Notes: a model not told the origin generated them from the sequence alone. Numbered from the stretch's first letter, positions 11,195 through 21,401 are shown. The stretch: DNA of 64,000 bases from Chryseobacterium gleum (GCA_945897755.1 CAMDGH010000001.1:23671-87670), one strand, 5' to 3'. Program-made: numbers and translations.

Positions 11195-12727
11195 ATGTAC
11201 ACAGTAATTGGTATATTAATAGGAACTATTGTAGGGGCTATTTTGTCTTTTCTTATACAAAGTTTTTTATTGAAAAAACGTGTTGAAAAAACATTGTTAG
11301 ATGCCGAACATGACGGAGAAGCAATTAAAAAAGATAAGATATTTCAAGCAAAGGAACGTTTTTTGAAATTAAAAGAAGAGCATGAGGAGGTAATCAAAGA
11401 CAGAGAACGAAAAACGCAATCAAACGAAGATAAAATTAAAGCTAAAGAAAAGGCCTTATCTCAAAAAACAGAAGAAGTTGCTAGAAAAGAAAAAGAACTT
11501 GATAAAACTCAATTGGATTTAGATCATAAAATCGCTACTGTTGAGGTAAAGCATCAAGAACTAGATAAAACCCAACAAAAAAGAGTTGCAGAACTTTCCC
11601 GAATAAGTGGTATGTCTGTTGAAGACGCTAAGAATCATATGATGGAAGCATTGGTTGATGAAGCTAGAACTGGTGCTATGGCTTTAATTAAAGAGGTTAC
11701 AGAAGAAGCTAAATTAAACGCTAATCGTGAGGCCAAAAAGATCGTTATTCAGACAATACAAAGGGTTGCAACTGAACAAGCGGTTGAAAATGCAGTATCT
11801 GTTTTTAATATCGAATCTGATGAAGTTAAAGGTCGTATTATTGGACGAGAGGGTAGAAATATTCGTGCAATTGAAGCGGCTACAGGGGTAGAAATTATTG
11901 TTGATGATACACCAGAAGCGATTATACTTTCTTGTTTTGACCCTGTACGTAGAGAAATTGCTAGACTTTCCTTACATCAATTGGTATCAGACGGAAGAAT
12001 TCATCCGGCACGTATTGAAGAAGTTGTTGCTAAAACAAAAAAATCACTCGAAGAAGAAATTGCAGAAACAGGTAGAAGAACTTGTATTGATTTAGGGATT
12101 CATGGGTTGCATCCAGAATTGACACGAATGGTTGGTAGAATGAAATACCGTTCATCTTATGGTCAAAACCTTTTACAACACTCCCGTGAAGTTGCAAATC
12201 TATGTGCTATCATGGCAGCTGAATTAGGGTTAAATGTTAAAATAGCGAAAAGAGCAGGTTTATTACATGATATTGGTAAAGTTCCTGATGAAGAACCAGA
12301 ATTACCACATGCAATTTTAGGAATGAAATTGGCTGAAAAATATGGGGAAAAGCCGGATGTTTGCAATGCAATTGGAGCTCACCACGATGAAATAGAAATG
12401 ACTACATTGATCTCACCTATTGTTCAGGTTTGTGATGCTGTTTCTGGCGCTCGTCCTGGCGCGAGAAGAGAGATTGTAGAGTCTTATATAAAAAGAATTA
12501 AGGAGTTAGAAAATCTTGCTCTTTCTTATGATGGTGTAACAAGTGCTTATGCAATCCAAGCAGGAAGGGAATTGAGGGTTTTAGTCGAAAGTGAAAAAGT
12601 AACTGATTTAAAAGCGGATGAATTATCATTTGCGATTTCACAACGAATTCAAACAGAAATGACTTATCCTGGCCAGGTGAAAGTAACTGTAATTCGTGAA
12701 AAAAGATCTGTTAATTATGCAAAATAA
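11195..12727 (+). CDS. rny: Ribonuclease Y
   Basis: The 510-residue endoribonuclease has an N-terminal membrane anchor (about residues 4-27), a long charged coiled coil (about 30-190), a KH RNA-binding domain with [19 protein letters not shown], and an HD hydrolase domain with the metal-binding pair in LLHDIGK and HSREVA upstream. It starts bulk mRNA decay at the inner membrane. The length is normal for the family. A clear intrinsic terminator follows. Confidence 0.97.
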   Translation: MYTVIGILIGTIVGAILSFLIQSFLLKKRVEKTLLDAEHDGEAIKKDKIFQAKERFLKLKEEHEEVIKDRERKTQSNEDKIKAKEKALSQKTEEVARKEKELDKTQLDLDHKIATVEVKHQELDKTQQKRVAELSRISGMSVEDAKNHMMEALVDEARTGAMALIKEVTEEAKLNANREAKKIVIQTIQRVATEQAVENAVSVFNIESDEVKGRIIGREGRNIRAIEAATGVEIIVDDTPEAIILSCFDPVRREIARLSLHQLVSDGRIHPARIEEVVAKTKKSLEEEIAETGRRTCIDLGIHGLHPELTRMVGRMKYRSSYGQNLLQHSREVANLCAIMAAELGLNVKIAKRAGLLHDIGKVPDEEPELPHAILGMKLAEKYGEKPDVCNAIGAHHDEIEMTTLISPIVQVCDAVSGARPGARREIVESYIKRIKELENLALSYDGVTSAYAIQAGRELRVLVESEKVTDLKADELSFAISQRIQTEMTYPGQVKVTVIREKRSVNYAK

Positions 12728-12747
12728 AAGCATTTAATTATCTATTT

Positions 12748-12783
12748 AAAAGAACTCTTTTTTTTAATTGAGTTCTTTTTTTT
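12748..12783 (+). terminator. Intrinsic terminator after rny
   Basis: The arms AAAAGAACTC and GAGTTCTTTT flank a T-rich loop and run into eight or more Ts. It separates the zapA-rny unit from the polysaccharide island that begins 13 bases later. Confidence 0.85.
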
Positions 12784-12795
12784 GCTCAATTTTTG

Positions 12796-14076
12796 ATGAA
12801 ACGTATTCGAATTTTATTTAAAAATGATTTTGTTAAATCTGTTACTATTTTAGTTACAGGAACCATTTTGTCACAACTTGTAGTTTTTTTATTATCCCCC
12901 ATTATCTCAAGGTTATATACTCCAGAAGACAATGCTGATTTTGCTATTTTTATTCGCATAGTCATTTTTATTTCTACCATCGTGACTGCTCGTTTTGAAT
13001 CGGCTCTTGTCTTACCTAAAAAAGATGAACATGCTTTTTCTTTATACCTGCTCTTAATTCTATTGATTAAATATGGTTTTATAATATCATTGCCAATTTC
13101 TTTTTTAATTGTTTTCTTTTTTGAGTTATCTTCTAATATAGACTTCGTTATAGTATCGGTTCCTTTTGGTTTTCTTCTTCTTGCGATTATGAATATTGGG
13201 AACAATTTGGCAATTCGTTTTGGCGAATTTAAAGAAATTAGTAGGATACGTATGCTCAATTCCATTTCAATGAATTGTGCTAACATTTTATTTGGTTGGG
13301 CTGGGTTAGCATTTAAGGGACTCATTTTTGGGTATATAATTAGTGTTGCTTTACCGAGTATTTGGTTTACTCGAAAATTCAGATTCTTGTCATCAAAGTT
13401 TATTGATTTTTCTAATCCAAAAAGAAAGTACGTTATCGGAAGAAAATACCTTGAGTTTCCAAAGGTTATGTTACCCCATGCTTTAATCGATATTTCCAGG
13501 GAAATGCTTATTGTTTTTTTTATTCTTCTTTATTTTGATAAAAACACATTAGGCTCATATGATTTTTCATTTAAAATGCTAAAGTTGCCATTGTCCGTTT
13601 TAGGTGCTGCTATTGGTCAAGTTTATTTTCAAAACATAGCGAAAAAGCATAATAATGGAGAATCATTAATGTATATTACTTTTACAACAATGCGTAATTT
13701 ATTTTTATTTTCAATTGTACCCTTTGGATTATTGTTTTTTATAGGAGATGACTTATTTGCTTTTGTTTTTGGTGAAAATTGGAGGCAAGCAGGGGAGTAT
13801 TCACAGATTATGGCACCATGGTTAATGTTAAATTTAATTGTCTCCCCTATCTCCCAATTACCGATGGTTTTGGGTAAGCTTAAATTTTTTTTCTGGATAG
13901 GATTAGTTGGCTCGATACTATTAATTTCGGTTTTAAATTTACCTTTCTTTATAGGGCATCAAATGAATTTTAATACTGTTTTAAAATGGATAAATTGGAC
14001 TCAGTTTGCATTTATGTTATTTGTATTGCTTTGGATGGTTTTTATTGTAAAAAAAGACAATAAGCAAATTCGATAG
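12796..14076 (+). CDS. Polysaccharide flippase (Wzx-like, MOP superfamily)
   Basis: The roughly 426-residue, very hydrophobic protein has about twelve predicted membrane segments. Its N-terminus is typical of Wzx-type exporters (T-G-T-I-L-S-Q-L, S-P-I-I-S-R-L-Y-T-P-E-D). It should flip lipid-linked glycan units across the inner membrane. The track start at 12793 is TTG; the adjacent ATG at 12796 is preferred. It heads a set of glycan genes on the same strand. The substrate cannot be predicted. The minus-strand ORF in the same place is a shadow. Confidence 0.82.
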   Translation: MKRIRILFKNDFVKSVTILVTGTILSQLVVFLLSPIISRLYTPEDNADFAIFIRIVIFISTIVTARFESALVLPKKDEHAFSLYLLLILLIKYGFIISLPISFLIVFFFELSSNIDFVIVSVPFGFLLLAIMNIGNNLAIRFGEFKEISRIRMLNSISMNCANILFGWAGLAFKGLIFGYIISVALPSIWFTRKFRFLSSKFIDFSNPKRKYVIGRKYLEFPKVMLPHALIDISREMLIVFFILLYFDKNTLGSYDFSFKMLKLPLSVLGAAIGQVYFQNIAKKHNNGESLMYITFTTMRNLFLFSIVPFGLLFFIGDDLFAFVFGENWRQAGEYSQIMAPWLMLNLIVSPISQLPMVLGKLKFFFWIGLVGSILLISVLNLPFFIGHQMNFNTVLKWINWTQFAFMLFVLLWMVFIVKKDNKQIR

Positions 14077-14179
14077 AAATAGTAAATACAGGTAGTAGCT
14101 TTTGAAAACATCAGTTTATAAATAAGATTAAACTTTAAATACATTTTTAATTTATTAAAATGAACAAAATGAAAATAGA

Positions 14180-14782
14180 ATGAGTATATTTTTGAAATTT
14201 AGAGTTTTTATAAGTAGTTTGAGACATCCTTTTAGAGTGAGAAAATTAAAAAATCATTCACCTAAAATGATCGGTAACTATATTTTAAATGGAGTAATTT
14301 TAGATAACGTACGCATAAGTAATTCGACTGTCATAACGGATGAAAAAAACCTATCTATAAAAAAAAATGTATTTATTGGTCACTATAACTTTATTGAATC
14401 GTCGAATGGTATTTTTATAGACGAAGGGGTACAAATGACAAATTATATTTCTATTTTAACTCATAGCAGTCATATTTCTATTCGTCTATACGGAGAGCAT
14501 TATGTTAATTTTAGTGGTGAAATGGATGGATATATTAAAGGAAAAGTTTCAATTGGAAAATATACGTTTATTGGACCTCACTCAACGATTCAAGCAGGAA
14601 CAAATATTGGTATAGGGTGTATTATAGCATCTCATAGTTTGGTTAAAGGTGATTTTCCTGACTTTTCAATCATTGGAGGGATACCTGCAAAAATAATTGG
14701 AGATACTAGAAATTTAGATAAAACATTTCTCGACAATAATTCTGAATTAAGATTTCATTATAACAAATGGACACAAAATTAA
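14180..14782 (+). CDS. Hexapeptide-repeat acyltransferase
   Basis: The 200-residue protein shows left-handed beta-helix (LbH) hexapeptide periodicity from about residue 45 to 165, for example I-G-x-x-x-x-I-x-x-G and I-G-I-G-C-I-I-A-S-H-S-L-V-K-G-D-F. It ends with the G-G-I-P-A-K-I-I-G-D element common to O-acetyltransferases of the maa/wbbJ type. It probably acetylates a sugar of the surface glycan. A 7-codon ORF from ATG 14160 overlaps its start by ATGA. The next gene overlaps its end by 16 bases. Confidence 0.8.
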   Translation: MSIFLKFRVFISSLRHPFRVRKLKNHSPKMIGNYILNGVILDNVRISNSTVITDEKNLSIKKNVFIGHYNFIESSNGIFIDEGVQMTNYISILTHSSHISIRLYGEHYVNFSGEMDGYIKGKVSIGKYTFIGPHSTIQAGTNIGIGCIIASHSLVKGDFPDFSIIGGIPAKIIGDTRNLDKTFLDNNSELRFHYNKWTQN

Positions 14783-15705
14783 CAGTTGTAATTATTGGGT
14801 TGCCATTGTTTGCTAAACGTTTAGCAAAACAACTTTCTGCTTATAAACCTGAAGGAAAATATATTGCATTAGATACCTACTATTCTAAAAGAGATAAAAT
14901 TTTAGCACTTTGGTGGATTCGAAAAGCTGATATTGTTTTTTCAATCAATGGTTCTTTAGAAACCAGTAAAATATTTGATTACACACTTAAATTGGGTAAA
15001 CCGCTTGTTATGAATTGGGTTGGTACTGATGTGATATTTGCCAAAAAACAATTTAATAATAAGAAAATTCGACAAGATTACGTGAATTACGCTATTCATT
15101 TATGCGAGGTAGATTGGATTAAGGAAGAGCTTTTTGAAATTGGAATCGATGCAAAAATTTTAAATTTTGCTTGTTTTGATAAAGTTTTTAAAACGGATGA
15201 ATCATTTAAAAATCATTTTGCGGTATTAAATTATATTCCTGAAGATAGAAAATCATTTTATGGGATAGACCTATATATAGAACTAGCCAAACTTAATCCA
15301 ACGATACACTTTTACATTGCAGGATGCATGGCTAATGAGTATGTACTACCTGTAAATATTCTTCCTTTAGGTTGGGTATCAGACATGAATGATTTATATC
15401 TTAAAGTACAAGTTTGTATAAGAATACCAGAGCATGATGGATTATCAACATTTGTTTTAGAAGGATTAGCAAGGGGAAAACAAGTGATATACAAGTATCA
15501 ATACCCTAACGTATTTCAACTGAATGATATTCATGATATTGATTCAAAATTAAAGGAATTTCAAACAAAATGGTTAGCGAAACAATCGTTGATAAACTTA
15601 GAAGGAATGAATTATATTTCCGAACATTTTAATTCAAACTTTATTTTATCCAATTTATTATCATTTTTTTATAATTTAACAGGTAATAAATATGTCAATA
15701 GATAA
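14767..15705 (+). CDS. Glycosyltransferase, GT-B type
   Basis: The 312-residue protein has a GT-B-like architecture: a first Rossmann-like half with a W-V-G-T-D-V motif near residue 80 and a second half with P-E-H-D-G-L-S-T-F-V-L-E-G-L-A-R-G, which resembles the donor-binding E-x7-E region of GT4-like enzymes. It overlaps the acyltransferase by 16 bases and the next glycosyltransferase by 14, so the genes are translationally coupled. The transferred sugar is unknown. Confidence 0.75.
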   Translation: MDTKLTVVIIGLPLFAKRLAKQLSAYKPEGKYIALDTYYSKRDKILALWWIRKADIVFSINGSLETSKIFDYTLKLGKPLVMNWVGTDVIFAKKQFNNKKIRQDYVNYAIHLCEVDWIKEELFEIGIDAKILNFACFDKVFKTDESFKNHFAVLNYIPEDRKSFYGIDLYIELAKLNPTIHFYIAGCMANEYVLPVNILPLGWVSDMNDLYLKVQVCIRIPEHDGLSTFVLEGLARGKQVIYKYQYPNVFQLNDIHDIDSKLKEFQTKWLAKQSLINLEGMNYISEHFNSNFILSNLLSFFYNLTGNKYVNR

Positions 15706-16909
15706 AATTCGAATAGCATTAATAACCGTATGGTATCCACCTACTAAAAGTATTGCGGTTAATCGGATGCATGCATTTGCTAAATATTTGTCTGCAAAGG
15801 AGGATATCCATGTGTCTGTGTTTACTATGGGTGAGGTACCTTATATGAACGAAAGTAAATCAATTGATGTTTTTGCGATACCATCATCTAGAATCTCTAA
15901 AATATTAATTAGTAAGACTACTGATAATATTTATTTACACAAAATTAAAACTGCTTTTCGTATATTATACATCAAGGTTGCCGGAAGTCCTTTTGAGAAT
16001 TGGAGAATAAAAAGTATAAAAAATTTAATTGAGGTTGATAAATTAACTCCATTTGATTGTATCATTAGTTCTTACTCTCCTGAGGATGCACATTTATTAG
16101 CGATTGAATTTATAGAAAAGATCAGAAGAATACCATGGATTGCTGATATGAGAGATGAAATGAGTTTAAATCCAGGGATTTCATTATCTCAAAAAAAAAA
16201 ATTGGCTGACATTGAAGTTAAAGTAAATAAACATGCAAGTGCGATAACTTCTGTTAGTGGTCCTATCTTGGATGATTTTCGTTCTATATGTCCTAAGGTT
16301 AATTTTTTCGAAGAAATAAGAAATGGTTTCGATCATACATTTCAGCCAATACATAGGTTAAAAAATTCTTATTTTTCAATAGGATATTTTGGCACGTTTT
16401 ACGGTGCTCGAAAACCCTGCTTTTTTTTTGAGGGCTTATGTGCTTTTAAGAAAAAATATTCAGCTGTACAATTTAAAATTATGTTGTATGGAGTTCATCA
16501 TAATTTTACAATCCCTACTGAATTGGTTGATTATGTTTCAATCGAAGATAGTTTATCATACTCCGATGCTATTGTAGAAATGTCTAAAATGGATGTAAAT
16601 TTATTGGTTTTACCAAGTGGAGTTGGAAAGGGGGTTTATTCGGGAAAAATTTTTGACTATATATCAGTTCATAAGCCAGTTTTTGCATGTGTTGATATAG
16701 AGGATGTTGCAGCAGAATTGATTATGAAGTTGGAATGTGGTTATGTTGCAGATTTTTATTCTGTAGATGAAATTTTTGCTCAACTTGAATTATTTTATTT
16801 TGATTGGTTATCGAATGTTAATAAATCTGCTAAAAAAACAGAAATAGATAAATTAAACCGCAAATCTCAGATTGAAAAGTTAGAAAATTTAATTAGACGT
16901 TTAGTATGA
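15692..16909 (+). CDS. Glycosyltransferase, GT4-like
   Basis: The 405-residue protein begins with the group 1 glycosyltransferase pattern I-A-L-I-T-V-W-Y-P-P and has a W-I-A-D-M-R-D-E segment in the middle, as in many GT4 enzymes of surface glycan clusters. The second domain holds L-P-S-G-V-G-K-G-V-Y-S-G-K-I-F-D-Y, matching the family's phosphate-binding K-x-F-E/D-Y region. The coding sequence contains an 11-A run and a 9-T run. It overlaps its neighbours by 14 and 4 bases. Confidence 0.78.
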   Translation: MSIDKIRIALITVWYPPTKSIAVNRMHAFAKYLSAKEDIHVSVFTMGEVPYMNESKSIDVFAIPSSRISKILISKTTDNIYLHKIKTAFRILYIKVAGSPFENWRIKSIKNLIEVDKLTPFDCIISSYSPEDAHLLAIEFIEKIRRIPWIADMRDEMSLNPGISLSQKKKLADIEVKVNKHASAITSVSGPILDDFRSICPKVNFFEEIRNGFDHTFQPIHRLKNSYFSIGYFGTFYGARKPCFFFEGLCAFKKKYSAVQFKIMLYGVHHNFTIPTELVDYVSIEDSLSYSDAIVEMSKMDVNLLVLPSGVGKGVYSGKIFDYISVHKPVFACVDIEDVAAELIMKLECGYVADFYSVDEIFAQLELFYFDWLSNVNKSAKKTEIDKLNRKSQIEKLENLIRRLV

Positions 16910-17931
16910 AACTATTAATTGTTGGTTCTAATTCAGTTCATGTATCATCGTTTATTGCATCTATTGAAAATGATAAAAATGAGTTGTTGTTGTTGGCAGA
17001 GGAGTCGTGTTCTTTTGTTGATTCAAATAGGGAATACGCTGTTAGTTTTAGGAGTTTAAATCCATTCTTTTTAATCTTTAATTTAATAAGATTAAAGCGA
17101 CTTATAAGGATTTTAAAACCAGATTTAATTCATATTCACCAAGTAAATCGTTTAGCTTTTTTTGTTTCTTTAGTAGCTGTTAGATTAAAGTTGCCTTTTA
17201 TTGTAACGGCTTGGGGAAGTGATGTTTTAACTATTCCAAAGAAAAATAGACTTTATTTTGAAATGGTTAGATATGTTTTGAAGGAAGCAGTATTTGTTAC
17301 TGCAGATTCAAGTGAAATGATTAAAACGATGCGTGGTATTTCTCCAGATTCAACTAAGTACAAGTTATTACAGTATGGAATCGATATAGTGCCACAAAGC
17401 GATAAAGAACAATTGATATTCTCAAACCGATTACATAAGTCTTTATATCAAATTGATAAGATTATTGATTATTTTTCTGAATTTGTTAAGTATTATAGCA
17501 CTTGGAGATTGGTGATTGCTGGACATGGATCTGAAACAGACCATTTAAAGCAGTTAGTTATTGATTATGGTATTGAAGATAAGGTTAGTTTTGTTGGATG
17601 GTTAAATAAGGAGGCAAATTACGATTTTTATTCTAGGGCAGAAATTTACATTACTCTACCTAAAAGTGATGGTATGTCGGTGAGTGTTCTAGAAGCTATG
17701 TCTGCAGGATGTATTCCTATTGTAGCTGATTTAGCTGTTTCTAAGGAATGGATTAATAATGGTGTTAATGGTGTAATTTGTTCGTCAACTTCAAATCCTT
17801 TTTTTGATGCTGTGAAGTTATCTCAACCTGATGTTGCAGTCATTAATTTGAAATTAGTGAACAAAAAAGCAACAAGAAAAGCGTCTAATGCTCTTTTTTT
17901 TGAGTTATACTCTAAATGTATTAAGCTATGA
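16906..17931 (+). CDS. Glycosyltransferase family 4 (group 1)
   Basis: This 341-residue GT-B enzyme has a clear group 1 C-terminal domain: I-A-G-H-G-S-E-T-D-H-L, V-S-F-V-G-W-L-N, and P-K-S-D-G-M-S-V-S-V-L-E-A-M-S-A-G-C-I-P-I-V, which contains the nucleotide-sugar E-x7-E type signature. The N-terminal half has T-A-W-G-S-D-V. The gene overlaps its neighbours by 4 bases on both sides (ATGA), so it lies inside one operon. Donor and acceptor are unknown. Confidence 0.87.
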   Translation: MKLLIVGSNSVHVSSFIASIENDKNELLLLAEESCSFVDSNREYAVSFRSLNPFFLIFNLIRLKRLIRILKPDLIHIHQVNRLAFFVSLVAVRLKLPFIVTAWGSDVLTIPKKNRLYFEMVRYVLKEAVFVTADSSEMIKTMRGISPDSTKYKLLQYGIDIVPQSDKEQLIFSNRLHKSLYQIDKIIDYFSEFVKYYSTWRLVIAGHGSETDHLKQLVIDYGIEDKVSFVGWLNKEANYDFYSRAEIYITLPKSDGMSVSVLEAMSAGCIPIVADLAVSKEWINNGVNGVICSSTSNPFFDAVKLSQPDVAVINLKLVNKKATRKASNALFFELYSKCIKL

Positions 17932-19151
17932 ATAATAAAAACTTTTATCTTTTATTGAATGTACTTCTTGGTGTATTTCTGGTAGTTTTTTGTGTTGCGC
18001 CTAAATTATCTTCTCTTTGTCTTATTATTTTTTCTATTTCCGTTATTTACGGATGGGTAAGCAGAAAGTTGGATTTTCAATGGAATCACCCTGGCTTTTG
18101 GTTACTTGGTTTGTATTTAGCTTATTTAATTGGGTGTATTTTTACTCAAGATAGTTCTTTGGCTATTAAATGCTTGGAGTATAAGATCCCTTTTTTATTG
18201 TTCCCTTTTATCCTTAGTTTAAATTGCGTAAAAGTGATTAGACTGCCTATAATTGCTACAAGTTTAGTATTTGGGTTACTTGTTTTGAGTTTAATTGGAT
18301 ATGTAAATGCCTTATTTTGCTTTTTTGATACTGGTGGTATTGGATGTTTTTTAACAGTTTCTATTTCTCCAGTTCACCATCCAAGTTATTTTGTTGTCTT
18401 TCATGTACTCACTTTGGCATTTGTTTGGAAAGGATATTTTGATAAATGGCGATTTTATCGATTAAATTGGGTTATTCCATTTACACTTTTTTCTATTGTG
18501 ACTCAATCTTTAGCTCTCTCATTAGCAGGACTTTTATATTTATTTATTCTTGGTGTCATTCTTGTTTTGTGTTTTGTTAAGAAGAGATTTGGATTAAGGT
18601 ATTTTACGATTTCATCGGTTTTTATTCCAATTATAGCATCATTTATCTTTTTATCTATTCCTCAATTTAGAGGAGAATTTAATGGTGCGTTTAAATTTGT
18701 TAAAGCATATGTTGAATCACCAACAAAATTTGTTGAATCACGAAAACCGGGAATGACTGGATCAGAAACTAGACTAGTAATGTGGACTCTATCTGGTATT
18801 GAAATAATAAAAAATCCATGGGGAGTAGGTACTGGAAATGTAGATATTCATTTAGCCAAGAGTTTAAAAAGATACAAGCAATCCCATATGATTAAATATA
18901 ACTATAACCCACATAATCAGTTTCTACAAACTACTCTTGAGATTGGTTTCATCGGTTTCTTGTTATTACTAGGTTTTATGGCTCATATTTCATATATCGC
19001 TTGGAGAACTAGAAATTGGATATTGTTGTTATTGGTAACTAATTTATTTTTCAATTCATTGTTTGAATCTATGCTTCAAAGGCAAAGTGGTGTTGTCTTT
19101 TATATTTTTTTTATTTGTTTATTTTATTCTTCAATAAAAAAAACAACATGA
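17928..19151 (+). CDS. O-antigen ligase/polymerase family membrane protein (Wzy/WaaL-like)
   Basis: The 407-residue protein has about ten membrane segments and a large loop before the last ones. The loop contains S-E-T-R-L-V-M-W, N-P-W-G-V-G-T-G-N and N-P-H-N-Q-F-L-Q, which fit the Wzy_C/O-antigen ligase family with its conserved Arg and His. It would polymerise glycan repeats or ligate them to a lipid acceptor at the periplasmic face; the sequence does not decide which. It overlaps the next start by 4 bases. Confidence 0.82.
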   Translation: MNNKNFYLLLNVLLGVFLVVFCVAPKLSSLCLIIFSISVIYGWVSRKLDFQWNHPGFWLLGLYLAYLIGCIFTQDSSLAIKCLEYKIPFLLFPFILSLNCVKVIRLPIIATSLVFGLLVLSLIGYVNALFCFFDTGGIGCFLTVSISPVHHPSYFVVFHVLTLAFVWKGYFDKWRFYRLNWVIPFTLFSIVTQSLALSLAGLLYLFILGVILVLCFVKKRFGLRYFTISSVFIPIIASFIFLSIPQFRGEFNGAFKFVKAYVESPTKFVESRKPGMTGSETRLVMWTLSGIEIIKNPWGVGTGNVDIHLAKSLKRYKQSHMIKYNYNPHNQFLQTTLEIGFIGFLLLLGFMAHISYIAWRTRNWILLLLVTNLFFNSLFESMLQRQSGVVFYIFFICLFYSSIKKTT

Positions 19152-20161
19152 AGGTATCCGTTGTAATTCCTTGTAGAAATGAAAAGGCATTTGTTGGCAG
19201 ATGTATTGAGGCTATTTATAATTCAGAACTACCAGAGCATGTTCATATTAAGGTGATTGTAGTTGATGGGATGAGTAATGATGGTACAAGAGAAGAGCTT
19301 GATCGGTTACAAACAATTTATACTTCATTGAATGTAGTTGATAATATTCAACAATTAACGCCTATTGCTTTCAATTTGGGCATTCATTATTGTGACTTTG
19401 ATTTTTTACAGATTATTGGAGCAAGACATATTATTACTGCTAATTATATATCCAAATCTATAGATATCTTAATTAATAAGCCCGAAATTTGGTGTGTTGG
19501 TGGAAAAATCAAGAATGTATTTACCACTGAAGATAGTCAAGTTATTTCAGAAGCTATGTCCACTTCTTTTGGTATGGGGTTAGGGAATTTTAGGACATTG
19601 AATGAATCATCCTTTACTGACACTGTTACAAGTCCTATGTATCCAAAGTTTGTATTTGAAAAAATCGGTTATTTTGATGAGCAATTGGTAAGAAATCAAG
19701 ATGATGATTTTAATTTTAGAGTAAACAAGGCAGGGGGGAAAATATGGTTTGAAAGTGAAATAGCTTTAGATTATTATGTGAGAAGTAATTATTCAGGTCT
19801 AATGAAGCAATTTTATCAATATGGTTACTGGAAGGTTTTTGTGAATACAAAACATAAAACAGTTACAACATGGAGACAATTAATACCGCCTGTATTTGTT
19901 TTGTATGTATTTTCAATTGTTTTTCTTCCGTTTTTACCTTTTCTTTTTACCTTATTTTATTCTTTACCTTTCATTTTATATTTGATATTACTTGTTTTTG
20001 TAAGTTTAAGATGTGCTAAAAAATCAACGAGCGTATTTGCATTTATTCGCACATTCATAATATTACATTTTAGCTATGGCTCGGGCTACCTTCACGGTAT
20101 TTTAAATTTTATCATTTTAAAAAGAAAACCCTCTAAAAATCAAATGAGATTATCTCGTTAG
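19148..20161 (+). CDS. Glycosyltransferase family 2
   Basis: The GT-A domain begins with K-V-S-V-V-I-P-C-R-N-E and has V-V-D-G-M-S-N-D-G-T, followed by N-Q-D-D-D-F-N-F-R in the acceptor region. The C-terminus has about three hydrophobic segments that may anchor it in the inner membrane. The track starts at 19115, but the ATG at 19148 (337 residues) overlaps the previous stop as ATGA and puts the first beta strand at the N-terminus, so it is preferred. It resembles succinoglycan-type GT2 proteins. Confidence 0.87.
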   Translation: MKVSVVIPCRNEKAFVGRCIEAIYNSELPEHVHIKVIVVDGMSNDGTREELDRLQTIYTSLNVVDNIQQLTPIAFNLGIHYCDFDFLQIIGARHIITANYISKSIDILINKPEIWCVGGKIKNVFTTEDSQVISEAMSTSFGMGLGNFRTLNESSFTDTVTSPMYPKFVFEKIGYFDEQLVRNQDDDFNFRVNKAGGKIWFESEIALDYYVRSNYSGLMKQFYQYGYWKVFVNTKHKTVTTWRQLIPPVFVLYVFSIVFLPFLPFLFTLFYSLPFILYLILLVFVSLRCAKKSTSVFAFIRTFIILHFSYGSGYLHGILNFIILKRKPSKNQMRLSR

Positions 20162-20167
20162 TTGTAT

Positions 20168-20175
20168 TATTTTTG
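20168..20175 (+). promoter_or_regulatory. Candidate -7 promoter element before the DegT aminotransferase
   Basis: TATTTTTG matches TAnnTTTG and lies 14 bases before the start codon. No good -33 TTG is present about 20 bases upstream, so the call is weak to moderate. It would allow the last two island genes to be transcribed separately. Confidence 0.4.
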
Positions 20176-20189
20176 TAAAAATATCAAGA

Positions 20190-21401
20190 ATGATTCCTTT
20201 CTCACCACCCCGTATCGACGATGCTGTTATCAATGAAGTAACTGCTGCTTTAAAAAGTGGCTGGATTACCACTGGACCACGAACAAAAACGTTTGAAAAA
20301 GAAGTTTCAGCTTATTGTGGTTGCACTTCTACTGTAGCTGTAAATTCATGGACAATGGGTATGCAAGTGTTGTTGCATTGGTGGGGGATAGGTCCTGGCG
20401 ATGAAGTTGTTTTGCCGGCCTATACTTATTGTGCGAGTGCTAATGTTATAGTGCATTCTGGAGCAAAACCGGTGATGGTTGACATAAATGAAGCAGATTT
20501 TAATATTTCTATCGATGCGATTCGCAAGGCAATTACACCCAGAACAAAAGCGATTATTGCGGTTGATTTAGCTGGTTTTCCATGCGATTACGATGCGATA
20601 ATGGATTTGATAAATGAAGAGTCCATTCTAAAACAATTCAATCCTCAGGGTGAAAATCAGGAAAAATTGAATCGGATTTTGATCATTTCTGATGCTGCAC
20701 ATAGCTTTGGAGCTATTTACAAAGGAAAAAGAGCTGGTTCTTTGACAGATATTTCCACATTTTCATTTCATGCAGTAAAAAATTTAACAACGGCTGAAGG
20801 TGGTGCATTGTGTTTTGATTTACCAGAAAATTTTGATCACGATATCATCTACAGGGATTTTTGCACGATGATATTACACGGTCAAAACAAAGATGCATTG
20901 GCCAAAACGCAAAAAGGGAATTGGAGATACGACGTAGAAGAGCCAGGTTTCAAATGTAACATGACGGATATTCAGGCGGCAATAGGACTTGTAGAGTTGA
21001 GAAGATACCAAGAAAATCTGGACCGTAGGAAGCAAATTTTTGAGGCCTACGACTCCGCATTTTCTGAATTTGAATGGGCGATTTTACCGCTACACACCAC
21101 AGAAAACAAAATTTCTTCATACCATCTTTATCAATTAAGAATTGCAAATGTCACGGAGCAACAACGCGATGCCATTATGCAAGGGGTTTTTGACCAAGGC
21201 GTATCGGTGAATGTTCATTTTTTACCTTTACCAACGTTAACTGCCTATAAAAAGCGAGGATACAAGATGGAAGATTACCCTGAAACATGGAACAAATACC
21301 ACAATGAGATCTCTTTACCAGTTTATTTTGACTTGAATGATGAAATGGTTAAGCGTGTGATTGAAGCTCTTACGATTTCAGTTAACACTATTTTAGGATA
21401 A
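20190..21401 (+). CDS. DegT/DnrJ/EryC1/StrS aminotransferase
   Basis: The 403-residue PLP enzyme is of the sugar aminotransferase family. The catalytic Lys is probably Lys197 in S-F-H-A-V-K-N-L-T-T-A-E-G-G. The upstream Asp in I-S-D-A-A-H-S-F-G should contact the pyridine nitrogen, and the N-terminal G-W-I-T-T-G-P motif is family typical. It would make an amino sugar nucleotide for the glycan. It ends immediately before the sugar transferase with no spacing. Base use looks slightly less AT-rich than the preceding genes. Confidence 0.92.
   Translation: MIPFSPPRIDDAVINEVTAALKSGWITTGPRTKTFEKEVSAYCGCTSTVAVNSWTMGMQVLLHWWGIGPGDEVVLPAYTYCASANVIVHSGAKPVMVDINEADFNISIDAIRKAITPRTKAIIAVDLAGFPCDYDAIMDLINEESILKQFNPQGENQEKLNRILIISDAAHSFGAIYKGKRAGSLTDISTFSFHAVKNLTTAEGGALCFDLPENFDHDIIYRDFCTMILHGQNKDALAKTQKGNWRYDVEEPGFKCNMTDIQAAIGLVELRRYQENLDRRKQIFEAYDSAFSEFEWAILPLHTTENKISSYHLYQLRIANVTEQQRDAIMQGVFDQGVSVNVHFLPLPTLTAYKKRGYKMEDYPETWNKYHNEISLPVYFDLNDEMVKRVIEALTISVNTILG

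Noticed and set aside
12786-13325. 179-residue ORF on the minus strand opposite the flippase
   Set aside because: Lys/Ile-rich peptide with no domain, fully inside a gene with clear membrane protein pattern.
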